Shown here piece after piece: positions 8,310-16,495 of a DNA stretch of 64,000 nt (position 1 is its first letter; the number at the start of each line of letters is the position of its first letter). The notes below the pieces were generated by a model, which saw only the letters and a list, made by a program, of their open reading frames with translations, ran no database searches and was not told the origin of the DNA. Origin of the DNA: UBA964 sp031382085. Lineage in GTDB: Bacteria > Pseudomonadota > Gammaproteobacteria > Steroidobacterales > Steroidobacteraceae. The position numbers and the translations under genes are program-made. The stretch spans positions 40,571-104,570 of the forward strand of contig JANMYM010000065.1 in the NCBI GenBank assembly GCA_031382085.1, read 5' to 3'.

Positions 8310-10160
8310 CTAACGATACCCCCGCGCCTGCAGGTTGAACAGGGTTGCATAGCGACCGTTCATGCCTAACAGCTCGGCATGGGTCCCATATTCAACAACG
8401 GCGCCCTCGTCCAGCACGGCAATCTGGTCGGCCATGCGCACAGTCGAAAAGCGGTGCGAAATCAGGATGGTCATGCGGTCGCGGGCGAGCTGCCGGAAAT
8501 GCTCGAACACATCCGCCTCCGCCTGGGCATCCATCGCCGCGGTCGGTTCATCGAGCACCAGGACATCGGCGCGGGTGCGCATGAAGGCGCGCGCGAGCGC
8601 GATTTTCTGCCACTGGCCACCTGACAGCTCACGACCGTCCTTGAACCACTTGCCGAGCTGGGTGCGATACGCCTGTGGCAGGTCCTCGATGAACTTGTCC
8701 GCCTGACCCTTGACTGCCGCGCTGCGCCAGCGCTGCTCGTCCTCGAAATGCAGTTCGTCCCCGGCGCCGACATTTTCGCCGACCAGCATCTGGTAACGCG
8801 CGAAGTCCTGGAAGATGACGCCGACCCGCGTGCGCAGCGCGTCCGCGTCCCATTGCTGCAGGTCAAGCCCATCAAGCAGGATACGTCCGGCGCCCGGAGC
8901 GTACAGTCTTGTTAGCAATTTAATCAGCGTGGTCTTACCTGAACCATTTTCGCCCACCAGCGCGAGACTCGATCCTGGCTTGAGATGCAGCGACACGTTG
9001 CGGAGTGCCGCTCGTGCCTCGCCCGGGTAGCTGAAACTGACATTTTCGAAACGCACGCCGTCACCGGGGTTTGGCCCCTGCACGAGACGCCCGTGCGGCA
9101 TCACCACCGGTGTTTCCAGGTAGTCATAGAGCGTGGACAGGTAAAGATTGTCCTCGTACATGCCGCCGACGGCGGACAACACCGCCGACACCGCGCTCTG
9201 CCCCTGGCGAAACAGCATCAGGTACATGGTCATGGCGCCCAGGCTGATGGCGCCGGCCACCGCCGTGACCGCGATCCAGGTGTAGGCGCCGTAAAGTGCC
9301 AGCGTCGCCACCAGGCCGAGCTGGAAGCCCCAGGCATCCCGGCGGATCGTCAGCGCACGATCCTCCAGGTACAGCTTGTCGTAGATGGCGCGATAGCGAT
9401 CTAACAGACGCGGCCCGAGACCGTAAAGCTTGACTTCCTTGGCATAATCTTCGCGCGCAATCAGCGTTTCCAGGTAGATTTGCATGCGTGTCTCCGGCGC
9501 GCGCCACTTGAAGAGGCGGAAGGCGTCGCCCGAGAACTTGGTTTCGGCGATAAATGCCGGCAGGCCCGCGGCGAACAGCACCACCACGGTCCAGGGCGAG
9601 AATTTCACCAGCAAGGCGCCGAAGCTAACAAGTGAGATGGCGTTCTGCGCCAGTCCGTACGTGCGCATGACCAGCGACAGCGGCCGGCTCGAGGCCTCGC
9701 GGCGCGCGCGCGTCAGCTTGTCGTAGAACTCCGAGTCTTCAAACTGCGCAAGATCGAGTGTCAGTGCCTTGTCGAGAATCATCACGTTGACGCGCTGACC
9801 GAGCTGCGCGCGCAGCAGCGACTGGCAGAACGACAGGCCGCGCTGCGCAGCGGCGATGGCGGCCACCAGCAGGCCTTCCATGACGACCCAGCGGATGACC
9901 GGGTCTGTGTCGGACCCACCGGCGCGAATCGCGCTAACAACCGCATCGACGATGTGCGCTCCAACCCAGGCGACGGCCGCCGGCAAGGCGCCCGCGATCA
10001 GCGTCAATACGCCGAGGGCGATGGTCAGCGCCCGGCTGGTGGTCCAGACCAGTTCCAGGGCGCGGCGGCTGAAGCGGAAAACATTGAGGATGGAGCGCAG
10101 GTCCAGCGAGATGCCGCCGGAGGAAGACTTCAATGGAGGATGCATGCGACTTGAGATCAT
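8310..10160 (-). CDS. ABC exporter with fused membrane and ATPase domains (616 aa)
   Basis: The first half is a six-helix exporter membrane domain (from about residue 40, LTIALGVLTLIAGALP onward). The second half is a complete ATPase: Walker A GENGSGKTT, Q-loop VIFQDFARYQ, signature LSGGQ, Walker B VLVLDEPT and switch His in ISHR. It is a half-transporter that would work as a dimer. The membrane domain gives no clear substrate; lipid, peptide or drug export are all possible. The start may be 10160 or the ATG five codons later; neither has a clear ribosome-binding site. The stop TAG at 8310 lies 3 bp before the next gene's start, so the two are probably cotranscribed. Confidence 0.88.
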   Translation of the reverse strand: MISSRMHPPLKSSSGGISLDLRSILNVFRFSRRALELVWTTSRALTIALGVLTLIAGALPAAVAWVGAHIVDAVVSAIRAGGSDTDPVIRWVVMEGLLVAAIAAAQRGLSFCQSLLRAQLGQRVNVMILDKALTLDLAQFEDSEFYDKLTRARREASSRPLSLVMRTYGLAQNAISLVSFGALLVKFSPWTVVVLFAAGLPAFIAETKFSGDAFRLFKWRAPETRMQIYLETLIAREDYAKEVKLYGLGPRLLDRYRAIYDKLYLEDRALTIRRDAWGFQLGLVATLALYGAYTWIAVTAVAGAISLGAMTMYLMLFRQGQSAVSAVLSAVGGMYEDNLYLSTLYDYLETPVVMPHGRLVQGPNPGDGVRFENVSFSYPGEARAALRNVSLHLKPGSSLALVGENGSGKTTLIKLLTRLYAPGAGRILLDGLDLQQWDADALRTRVGVIFQDFARYQMLVGENVGAGDELHFEDEQRWRSAAVKGQADKFIEDLPQAYRTQLGKWFKDGRELSGGQWQKIALARAFMRTRADVLVLDEPTAAMDAQAEADVFEHFRQLARDRMTILISHRFSTVRMADQIAVLDEGAVVEYGTHAELLGMNGRYATLFNLQARGYR

Positions 10161-10356
10161 GACGGCGCGCCGCCGGAAATCAAGGGTTGCGTGCGGGCAA
10201 ATTCGCCGCACCTAACAGGATGGGCGCAACGATTGCACTTCAGTCGGCAAAAGGGCAGCATTGGCGCTTGATTGGGCGCCCGGCAACTCCGCCTGCCGGG
10301 TTGAATTGTCCGGCTGCGGCCCTCGGCCAACCGACCCATTCTGCGGAGCTTCGTTG

Positions 10357-11313
10357 ATGCCGAGTGCGCCTGAGCTGACGTTCCTGCAGTCCGTAGCGCC
10401 GCGTTATTGGCCCAGCTGGCTTGGAATCGGCATCCTGCGCATCGTGGAATTCCTGCCCTACCGGGCGATCATGGTCGTGGGTCGGGGATTAGGCTTCCTG
10501 GCGCGAGGCCTGGTCCCGAAGTACCGGCGCATTGCGCGCCGTAACCTCGAGCTTTGCTTTCCCGGACTGACCCCGGTACAGCGGGATCACCTGCTGCGAC
10601 AGCAATTCAGCGCCCTGGGGCGGGCCGTGTGCGAATCCGCGATGAGCTGGTGGAGCTCCGCGGAACGCATCCGCCGCCTGTCGACCGTCGAGGGGCTGCA
10701 ACATCTCGATCAGGCCCTGCAGGCTGGCCATGGTGTTATTTTGCTAACAGCCCATTTTACGACCCTGGAGATCAGCGCACGCATCCTGTGCGCGTCCCGG
10801 CCGGTCTGCATTCTGTACAAGCCGGTCCGCAGCGCGCTGTTAGCCGCCGTGTCGAACCGCGCGCGTGCCAGGCTCGCCGGCACCGCGGTGCGTTACGACG
10901 ACATTCGCGGCATGATTTCCGCACTGCGCAGGAACGAAATCGTCTGGTATGCGCCGGACCAGAGCTTCCGCAAGAAGGGCGCACAAATGGTACCGTTTTT
11001 CGGCATTCCGGCCGCATCAAATGTCCATACGTCCCGGCTGGCAGAACTGACGGGTGCCAAAGTCTTGTACATGTCCCACGAACGATTGCCGAATGCGGCG
11101 GGCTACCACCTGACGATTCACCCGCCTTTTGCCGATTATCCGAGCGGTGATGCCATTGCCGATGTTCGGCGGCTGCATCAGTTCATCGAGGACGACGCGA
11201 CCCGGATTCCGGATCAGTACTGGTGGATCCATCGGCGCTTCAAGGGCCTGAGCGCGGACTATCCGGATTACTACACGCGAGTGGCTGTGCCACCCACGGC
11301 CAACGTACAATAA
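10357..11313 (+). CDS. LpxL/HtrB-type lipid A acyltransferase family protein (318 aa)
   Basis: The catalytic H-x4-D/E motif of this family is seen as TAHFTTLE near residue 130. Further family landmarks are YRRIARRNLELCFPG near the N terminus, the WYAPDQSFRKKGAQMVPFFG block and the C-terminal DQYWWIHRRFK. These enzymes add secondary acyl chains to Kdo2-lipid IVA on the inner face of the inner membrane. Distinguishing lauroyl (LpxL), myristoyl (LpxM) or palmitoleoyl (LpxP) transfer is not possible here. ATG 10357 has GGAG eight bases upstream and matches the family length of about 310 residues. Confidence 0.88.
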   Translation: MPSAPELTFLQSVAPRYWPSWLGIGILRIVEFLPYRAIMVVGRGLGFLARGLVPKYRRIARRNLELCFPGLTPVQRDHLLRQQFSALGRAVCESAMSWWSSAERIRRLSTVEGLQHLDQALQAGHGVILLTAHFTTLEISARILCASRPVCILYKPVRSALLAAVSNRARARLAGTAVRYDDIRGMISALRRNEIVWYAPDQSFRKKGAQMVPFFGIPAASNVHTSRLAELTGAKVLYMSHERLPNAAGYHLTIHPPFADYPSGDAIADVRRLHQFIEDDATRIPDQYWWIHRRFKGLSADYPDYYTRVAVPPTANVQ

Positions 11314-11341
11314 GCCCACGCGTTATTCATCCGGGGGATTC

Positions 11342-12211
11342 ATGTTACAAAGTGTTAGGCGCCGCGTCATGCGGCCGCGGATTTGTGGTCTCCTGTGCGT
11401 CAGCGCGCTGGCCTGCAGCCCGGCGTTCGCGGGCGAGCGCGCCTCTTCCGCGCTCGCGAACAAGATCCGCGCGACGCACATCCTGGTCATCGGTACCACC
11501 GGCAATAACGGCGGCGATATCGTCAGAGCGCTGGATGCGATCGGCGCCAGGCCGCGGCTGCTGGTGCGCGATCGCACCAAGGCGCAGGAACGCTTCCCCG
11601 GCGAACGCGACTGGGTGCAGGGTGACATCACCAAACCCGAAACCCTGGGAGCGGCGATGCAAGGTATCCAGGTCGTCATCAATGCGGCCGCGACGCGCGA
11701 TGCCACCGGCCCTAACAACTTCGAGGCCGTTGACCTCGGCGGCACGCAGAACGTGATCGCCGCTGCGAAAGCGGCCGGCGTGAAACGCATCGTGTTGATC
11801 ACCGGCATGACGGTCGGCCGACCCGAGTCGGAATGGCCCAGGATGTTCGTCAAGGGTTTCGGCGCGAAACGCGATGCCGAGAAGGCCATGATCGCCTCGG
11901 GCCTGGAATTCGTGATCCTGCGGCCGACGGGTATCCGGCCGCGGCCGGCCAATCAGTGGTCGATCGCGCTCATCGCCCAAAAGGATTACCAAGTCTCGGC
12001 CGATGAAATTGCCATGCGCGCTCCCAGCGCGCCAGCAGATCCTGACGGTCCGCCGCCGGCGGGCTCAATCTCACGCGCGGATCTGGCCGAAGTAACTATC
12101 GTGACAGCGGTTCACCCGAACGCTCGCAATCGCATATTCATTGTCACGCAGGGCCGCGAACCGGCGTCGGATCAGTGGGTGAAGCTGCTCAAACGCATGC
12201 CGCGTAACTAG
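11342..12211 (+). CDS. Exported NAD(P)-binding Rossmann protein of the atypical SDR type (289 aa)
   Basis: The domain from residue about 45 has the glycine-rich nucleotide-binding loop VIGTTGNNGGDIV, then RPRLLVRDRTKAQ and VINAAATR, as in NmrA/atypical short-chain dehydrogenase-like proteins. Unusually it starts with a segment resembling a Sec signal peptide (from ATG codon 10, MRPRICGLLCVSALACSPAFAGE). The GGGGG stretch upstream favours the ATG at 11342. The canonical Tyr-x3-Lys of classical SDRs is not apparent. The 3' end shares a CTAG tetramer with the stop of the small convergent gene. Function is unknown. Confidence 0.8.
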   Translation: MLQSVRRRVMRPRICGLLCVSALACSPAFAGERASSALANKIRATHILVIGTTGNNGGDIVRALDAIGARPRLLVRDRTKAQERFPGERDWVQGDITKPETLGAAMQGIQVVINAAATRDATGPNNFEAVDLGGTQNVIAAAKAAGVKRIVLITGMTVGRPESEWPRMFVKGFGAKRDAEKAMIASGLEFVILRPTGIRPRPANQWSIALIAQKDYQVSADEIAMRAPSAPADPDGPPPAGSISRADLAEVTIVTAVHPNARNRIFIVTQGREPASDQWVKLLKRMPRN

Positions 12212-12306
12212 GGTCCCAGTGAACCGTCGAACACGACCAGCACTGCGAATACCGCGCATTGCAACAGCAAGCCAACAACGACGACGACGGTGAATGTGTC
12301 TAACAT
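12208..12306 (-). CDS. Small single-pass membrane peptide (32 aa)
   Basis: An open frame begins with ATG at 12306, preceded by AGGTGGAG at good spacing, and ends with TAG. The product begins MLDTFTVVVVVGLLLQ and continues through a second hydrophobic stretch (AVFAVLVVF) to an acidic end DGSLGP, giving one transmembrane helix. The stop codon shares the palindrome CTAG with the stop of the convergent SDR-like gene, so the coding interval fills the gap exactly. I do not recognise a family. Small membrane peptides like this often regulate or stabilise a larger membrane complex, but no partner is indicated. Confidence 0.6.
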   Translation of the reverse strand: MLDTFTVVVVVGLLLQCAVFAVLVVFDGSLGP

Positions 12307-12479
12307 GATTTTCTCCACCTAGCGCACCGAGGGCGCTTCGGGCAAGTGTGTGGCGGCAATATACACACTCGTAGCGGTCGCAAATGCCTGTACGACGCTG
12401 CGCCTGTTGTCACACGTCACATTTCCAACAATCAATGCGCTTCACGCGCATACTGCGGGCCAAAATAAAGGACACTCCC

Positions 12480-12905
12480 ATGAAGAACATTGTCTACACG
12501 GCGGTAGATGCCGGGAAATTCACCACTTTTCTGGGCGCCCTGAAGGCGGCCGCGCTGATCGATGAATTGCGCGCCACCGGGCCCTTTACCGTGTTCGCGC
12601 CGACCGACGATGCGTTCCGGCGACTGCCGGGCGGCATGATCGACGCCCTGATGAATGACATTCCAAAACTGAAGGCCATCCTGACACTGCACGTCATTCC
12701 AGACACATTTGCCCTGAAGGATTTGCAGGCCGGCGGCATCAAGTCGATCGAAGGCGCCACCCTCGAAGTCGCCATGCGAGCTAACGACGTGTACGTCAAC
12801 GACGCCAAGATCGTGCACCCGGACATCGCCGCGACCAACGGCGTGATCCACGCGATCAACATGGTGATGATGCCTAAGAAGCCCGCGCTCGGCGCAGCGG
12901 CCTAA
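12480..12905 (+). CDS. Fasciclin (FAS1) domain protein (141 aa)
   Basis: A single FAS1 domain fills the protein: TGPFTVFAPTDDAFRRLP (H1 region), LKAILTLHVIPD, and the C-terminal VIHAINMVMMP (H2 region). AAGGA lies eight bases before ATG 12480. FAS1 domains mediate adhesion or protein contacts; bacterial ones are usually secreted, yet this start lacks a signal peptide, and the upstream in-frame extension gives none either. It may be cytoplasmic or use another route. A strong hairpin terminator follows. Confidence 0.88.
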   Translation: MKNIVYTAVDAGKFTTFLGALKAAALIDELRATGPFTVFAPTDDAFRRLPGGMIDALMNDIPKLKAILTLHVIPDTFALKDLQAGGIKSIEGATLEVAMRANDVYVNDAKIVHPDIAATNGVIHAINMVMMPKKPALGAAA

Positions 12906-12908
12906 AGC

Positions 12909-12945
12909 AAAACGGCGGCCTCACGCGTGTGAGGCCGCCGTCTAT
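12909..12945. terminator. Bidirectional terminator between convergent genes
   Basis: A perfect 13-bp inverted repeat (ACGGCGGCCTCAC / GTGAGGCCGCCGT) with a four-base loop lies between the fasciclin gene (plus) and the RNA-binding protein gene (minus). It is flanked by AAAA on the left and CTATT on the right, so it can serve both directions, more clearly the minus-strand transcript. Confidence 0.8.
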
Positions 12946-12970
12946 TCGACAGGTAGTAAGCAGTTAAAGC

Positions 12971-13303
12971 TTACGAGCGATAACCACCGCGATCGCCGCC
13001 ACCGCCGCGATAGCCACCGCCACCACCACCGCCACCACCACCGCCGCCCCCACCACCGCGGGGCTTGTCCTGCGCTTCATTGACGCGCAACGGACGACCA
13101 CCCATATCCTTTCCGTTCAGGGATTGAATGGCCTTGCTGGCATCCGCATTGCTCATTTCGATGAAGCCGAAACCGCGAGGGCGGCCGGTTTCACGATCTG
13201 TGGGCAGGGAAACCGAATCGACATTGCCGTGCTGGGAAAACAGCGCGCGCAGGTCAGCCTCGGTGGCTGTGAAGGGCAAATTACCGACATAAATCTTAGT
13301 CAT
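12971..13303 (-). CDS. RRM-type RNA-binding protein with glycine-rich tail (110 aa)
   Basis: One RRM domain covers residues 1-80, with RNP2 as IYVGNL and RNP1 as RGFGFIEM. The tail is PRG followed by a run of about 15 Gly and then YRGGGG-DRGGYRS, as in bacterial cold-inducible glycine-rich RNA-binding proteins and RNA chaperones. ATG 13303 fits the family start (MTKIYVGNL) and has GGAG 11 bases upstream. A 178-bp upstream gap to the next gene leaves room for a long 5' leader, as is common for cold-responsive genes; regulation is inferred. Confidence 0.92.
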   Translation of the reverse strand: MTKIYVGNLPFTATEADLRALFSQHGNVDSVSLPTDRETGRPRGFGFIEMSNADASKAIQSLNGKDMGGRPLRVNEAQDKPRGGGGGGGGGGGGGGGYRGGGGDRGGYRS

Positions 13304-13481
13304 GACTAACAAATCTCCGCGAAAAATAGATAAAACTCTCGAACACTCAGGCGGGCAGGAACCGAACTGAGATCAGGGAGAGCAAGTCTCGCGGGGCATC
13401 ACGTTACGAATTCTGTCGTCTGACGACATGACCGCATTGTAAGTCTTGCGGTCGCTACGGTCAGCGCTACGGTAGCACACA

Positions 13482-14612
13482 TTACCAGCGTTTGCCACCC
13501 GGCAACGCCTGTTCATGTTCAATGATCCGGTAGAGCTCCGCGGTATAGCGCTCGGCCGACAGGCGCGTCATATGTGACCACTCCGGCAGATCGTACCCAG
13601 TGCGTAACTCCGGATAGTCCTCGAAATGAATACCGGGAACCCCGGTGCGCTTGAGCAGCAGATCCCAGGTGCTTTTGCGGGGGAAATCGCGATTTTCGAA
13701 GGCCAGATAGTCCCCATCACTCGGATCGCGCACGAACAGCACGGGTACGCCGCGGGCGCGCAGCCGGGTAATCGCGGTCGCCGCCCGACTGATCTGTTGG
13801 TCGAGGACGCGCTGACTTTCAGCCCGCTCCTTGGGCGTCGGCGGCGTTGGATGGAAATCCTGGGCCCAGACACTGCGGGCCATATCGCGGTAATCGCGGT
13901 CGATCTCGAGCTTGCGCCACAGGTAGTTGTTGCGGTCCGCCTCGGTGACTGACAGCTTGCGGACGTCCATCCCGTTCGGCCGGCCCGGGCGTTCCGGCCA
14001 GGGCTGGCGGCGCAGCACCGTGAACAGCGCGAAATCAGGATCGTAGAACGCCAAGTACGGCTCGACGAAATGCATCGACAGCCACTTGCCGACGCGCTGC
14101 GAAGGCGACTCCTTGCGCCAGTACGGGCCGACCGTGCCCATGTATTCGAAGCCGGTGAAGAAGACATCGGGTGCAACGCCGACAATCAGCCGGCCCTGGA
14201 ACTCCGGGTCATTCGCGAGGTCCTCGAGCGCAAACAGTGGCGAGGTGCCGTCGAGGCCGAGCTGGATCGGGCGCCGGCCCGACAGCTTTTCCCAGACCGG
14301 CAACTGGATGTCGAAGAAGGTGCGCGACGCACCTAACAATACGGTGGCATCGCCCTCGCCTGCGTCGATTCGGCGCCGTTGCCGCGCCCACAGCGCGTCA
14401 TCATCGCGATAGCCCGGCACGGCGCCGAAGTCACGCCAGTACCATTCCCAGCCACCGGTCAGCGCCGTGGCGAGCAGCAGCGCCGCGAGCAGCATGCGCG
14501 GCCACGGCCGCGCGGGCACATCGCGCTCCGGCACCGGTTGCGCAATGCCCGGGCGATCTGCCGCCGTCAGCCGCGCAGACCCGGACCTAGAACTGGAAGT
14601 AGATGAAGGCAT
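13482..14612 (-). CDS. SGNH-like O-acetylation accessory protein (376 aa)
   Basis: A single membrane helix at about residues 40-57 anchors a large periplasmic domain. The motif LLGASRTFFDI near residue 92 gives the candidate nucleophile Ser of an SGNH/AlgJ-like hydrolase fold, and EWSHM near the C terminus may supply the catalytic acid and His. The gene follows and overlaps an MBOAT acyltransferase gene by 26 bp, the arrangement of AlgI with AlgJ/AlgX or PatA with PatB, where the SGNH partner transfers acetyl groups to a polysaccharide in the periplasm. The target polymer is unknown. GAGGGG precedes the start. Confidence 0.75.
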   Translation of the reverse strand: MPSSTSSSRSGSARLTAADRPGIAQPVPERDVPARPWPRMLLAALLLATALTGGWEWYWRDFGAVPGYRDDDALWARQRRRIDAGEGDATVLLGASRTFFDIQLPVWEKLSGRRPIQLGLDGTSPLFALEDLANDPEFQGRLIVGVAPDVFFTGFEYMGTVGPYWRKESPSQRVGKWLSMHFVEPYLAFYDPDFALFTVLRRQPWPERPGRPNGMDVRKLSVTEADRNNYLWRKLEIDRDYRDMARSVWAQDFHPTPPTPKERAESQRVLDQQISRAATAITRLRARGVPVLFVRDPSDGDYLAFENRDFPRKSTWDLLLKRTGVPGIHFEDYPELRTGYDLPEWSHMTRLSAERYTAELYRIIEHEQALPGGKRW

Positions 14613-16023
14613 TGCCCCTCCCCTGCGAGATCACGATCGCGAACCCCATGAAACCCCACAGCAGGCCGACCACGACAGGTGGCACGCGCGCCAGCACCGA
14701 CTCGAGTGTGCGTTCGCGCATGTACCAGTGCGTACTGACCAGCAGCGTGACAATGCAGCTCACCGAGACGATGAAAATGGTCGACAGCATCGGTTTCGCA
14801 CCGCCGTTGAAGCCTGTCATGCCGCGCAGCACCTGCCAGGCGATCGGAAAGTCCTTGGCGCGGAAGAACACCCATGTCAGGTTGACCAGCAGGTAGGTGA
14901 GAAGACCCACGGCTAACAAGCCCAGCGGGCCCAGCTCCACGGACAAAAAACGCTCGCGCAGTTTGCGTTCCGCCATCAGGTAGCTGCCATGCAGGCCGCC
15001 CCAGACCACGAAAGTCCAGGCGGCGCCATGCCACAAGCCGCCGAGCAGCATGGTCCCCATCAGCGCAAAGTACGTGCGCGCCGGTCCGTGCCGGTTTCCG
15101 CCTAACGGAATATAGAGGTAATCGCGCAGCCAGGACGACAGCGTGATGTGCCAGCGCCGCCAGAAATCGGAGAAGCCAATCGCGGCGTAAGGAAACCGGA
15201 AGTTATCCGGCATCGCAAAACCGAGGCACAGCGCCGCGCCGATCGCCGTGGTTGAATAGCCCGCGAAGTCACAGAAAATCTGGCCGCTGAACGCCAGCGT
15301 GCCCAGCCATGCGTCCAGCATGCCGGGCGCCTGACCGCGGTCATATACCCGCTCAGCCGCGCCGGCAAGGAACGTGTCCGCCAGCACCACCTTGTTGAAG
15401 AGGCCGAGCGTCATCAGCCCGAGACCGAAACACAGTTGGCGCAGATTCATGCGCCGCGGCACCTCGAACTGCGGCACCAGTTCGGTCGGCCTCATGATCG
15501 GGCCTGCCACGAGGTGCGGGAAAAAGGTCACGAACAGCGCGTAGTCGAGAAAATTGCGCGCCGGTTGCGCGCGGCGCAGGTAGACATCCAGCGTGTAGGA
15601 CATCGTTGCGAAGGTGTAGAAAGAGATACCGACCGGCAGCACGATGTCGAACTTGGGCGCGTGGTAGTCGACGCCGAACGAGGCCATCAGGACTGTGAAA
15701 TTCTCGAGCAGGAAGGTGCCGTACTTGAAGTAGAGCAGCATGCCAAGGTTGGCGACCACCGACAGCAGCATCCAGGCCTTGCGGGCCGCCGGTTTTTTGG
15801 CGTGTACCAGACCTTGCGCCGCGTACCAGTCGACCACGGTTGAGATCCACAGCAGCAGGATAAAGGGCGGATTCCAGGCCGCGTAAAACACATAGCTCGC
15901 GAGCAGCAGGTTGACCTTGCGGGTGTTCCAGGCGAGTGGCAGCGAATGCAATAGCAGCACGATGGCGAAGAACGCCACGAACGTCAGCGTGTTAAAGACC
16001 AAGTCAACCCCCGCGAATGTCAC
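14587..16023 (-). CDS. MBOAT O-acyltransferase, AlgI/PatA family (478 aa)
   Basis: A polytopic membrane protein with the AlgI-type signatures YNFxxYxxxP-like N-terminal helices, LPVGISFYTFATMSYTLDVY, FPHLVAGPIMRP, FSDFWRRWHITLSSWLRDYLYIPLGGNR and the catalytic His in GGLWHGAAW. These proteins carry acetyl groups across the inner membrane to O-acetylate exopolysaccharide or peptidoglycan. The frame opens with GTG 16023; a TTG at 16002 giving MVFNTLTF is also possible and resembles typical AlgI starts. The downstream SGNH gene is the likely periplasmic partner. Confidence 0.9.
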   Translation of the reverse strand: MTFAGVDLVFNTLTFVAFFAIVLLLHSLPLAWNTRKVNLLLASYVFYAAWNPPFILLLWISTVVDWYAAQGLVHAKKPAARKAWMLLSVVANLGMLLYFKYGTFLLENFTVLMASFGVDYHAPKFDIVLPVGISFYTFATMSYTLDVYLRRAQPARNFLDYALFVTFFPHLVAGPIMRPTELVPQFEVPRRMNLRQLCFGLGLMTLGLFNKVVLADTFLAGAAERVYDRGQAPGMLDAWLGTLAFSGQIFCDFAGYSTTAIGAALCLGFAMPDNFRFPYAAIGFSDFWRRWHITLSSWLRDYLYIPLGGNRHGPARTYFALMGTMLLGGLWHGAAWTFVVWGGLHGSYLMAERKLRERFLSVELGPLGLLAVGLLTYLLVNLTWVFFRAKDFPIAWQVLRGMTGFNGGAKPMLSTIFIVSVSCIVTLLVSTHWYMRERTLESVLARVPPVVVGLLWGFMGFAIVISQGRGNAFIYFQF

Positions 16024-16091
16024 CGAGCCTTACAGTTGCGGCGCACGATGTCAACCGCGGCTGGTCGTTGTTAGGTCGGTGCGCGGAGAAA

Positions 16092-16168
16092 TGGTGGAAA
16101 GGGAGGGAATCGAACCCTCGACCCCGGCATTATGAGTGCCGTGCTCTAACCAGCTGAGCTACCTTTCC
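16092..16168 (-). tRNA. tRNA-Met (anticodon CAT), elongator type, CCA encoded
   Basis: Read on the minus strand, the acceptor GGAAAGG pairs with CCTTTCC, the D arm is TAGCTCAGCTGGTTAGAGCA, the anticodon stem-loop is GGCACTCATAATGCC and the T arm GAGGGTTCGATTCCCTC. Discriminator A and an encoded CCA complete 77 nt. The CAT loop could also belong to tRNA-Ile2 (lysidine-modified), but the D-arm and the GGGGTC variable region fit elongator Met better. It stands between the MBOAT gene and a weak ankyrin-like frame. Confidence 0.95.
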
Positions 16169-16236
16169 ACAGGTGCGGTTCAGGGCGGGGCGCGAGTTTG
16201 GCGGGCCTGCTCCGGCCTGTCAAATTCCAGACGAAA

Positions 16237-16488
16237 TCAGGCTAAAACTTGGGTTTTCCTTGCCCGGCCGGCGCTGGCGACTTCCCCGGCCGTGGCGCGG
16301 GTCTTGTTGCGCAGCCCCTTGTTAGCTCCGGCGGCCAGCAGCTGGTTGCACATGGCCTTCTGGCCGCGCCTGGCGGCTATGATCAGCGACGTGTCGGCGA
16401 ACTGACTCCAGCCCTGTTTCAGTAATGTGGCAGCAGCACATGGATTCGGCACGAACCAATGCGAGTGACCGTATTGGCGGTCTAACAA
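16237..16488 (-). pseudogene. Ankyrin-repeat-like fragment or very small gene (about 83 codons)
   Basis: The frame contains one recognisable ankyrin repeat, TSLIIAARRGQKAMCNQLLAAGANKG, followed by a partial second (LRNKTRATAGEVASA). The only start available is TTG at 16488, without a Shine-Dalgarno sequence, and an in-frame stop lies about 50 bases upstream of it. A normal ankyrin protein has several repeats and usually a signal peptide. A decayed remnant is the more likely reading, but a short expressed protein cannot be excluded. This is the only coding signal in the 330-bp stretch between tRNA-Met and the next gene. Confidence 0.4.
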
Positions 16489-16495
16489 GTAGGTC

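Noticed and set aside
13450..13475. Direct repeat CGCTACGGT, two copies upstream of the RRM gene
   Set aside because: Only two 9-bp copies with no dyad symmetry; may be chance.
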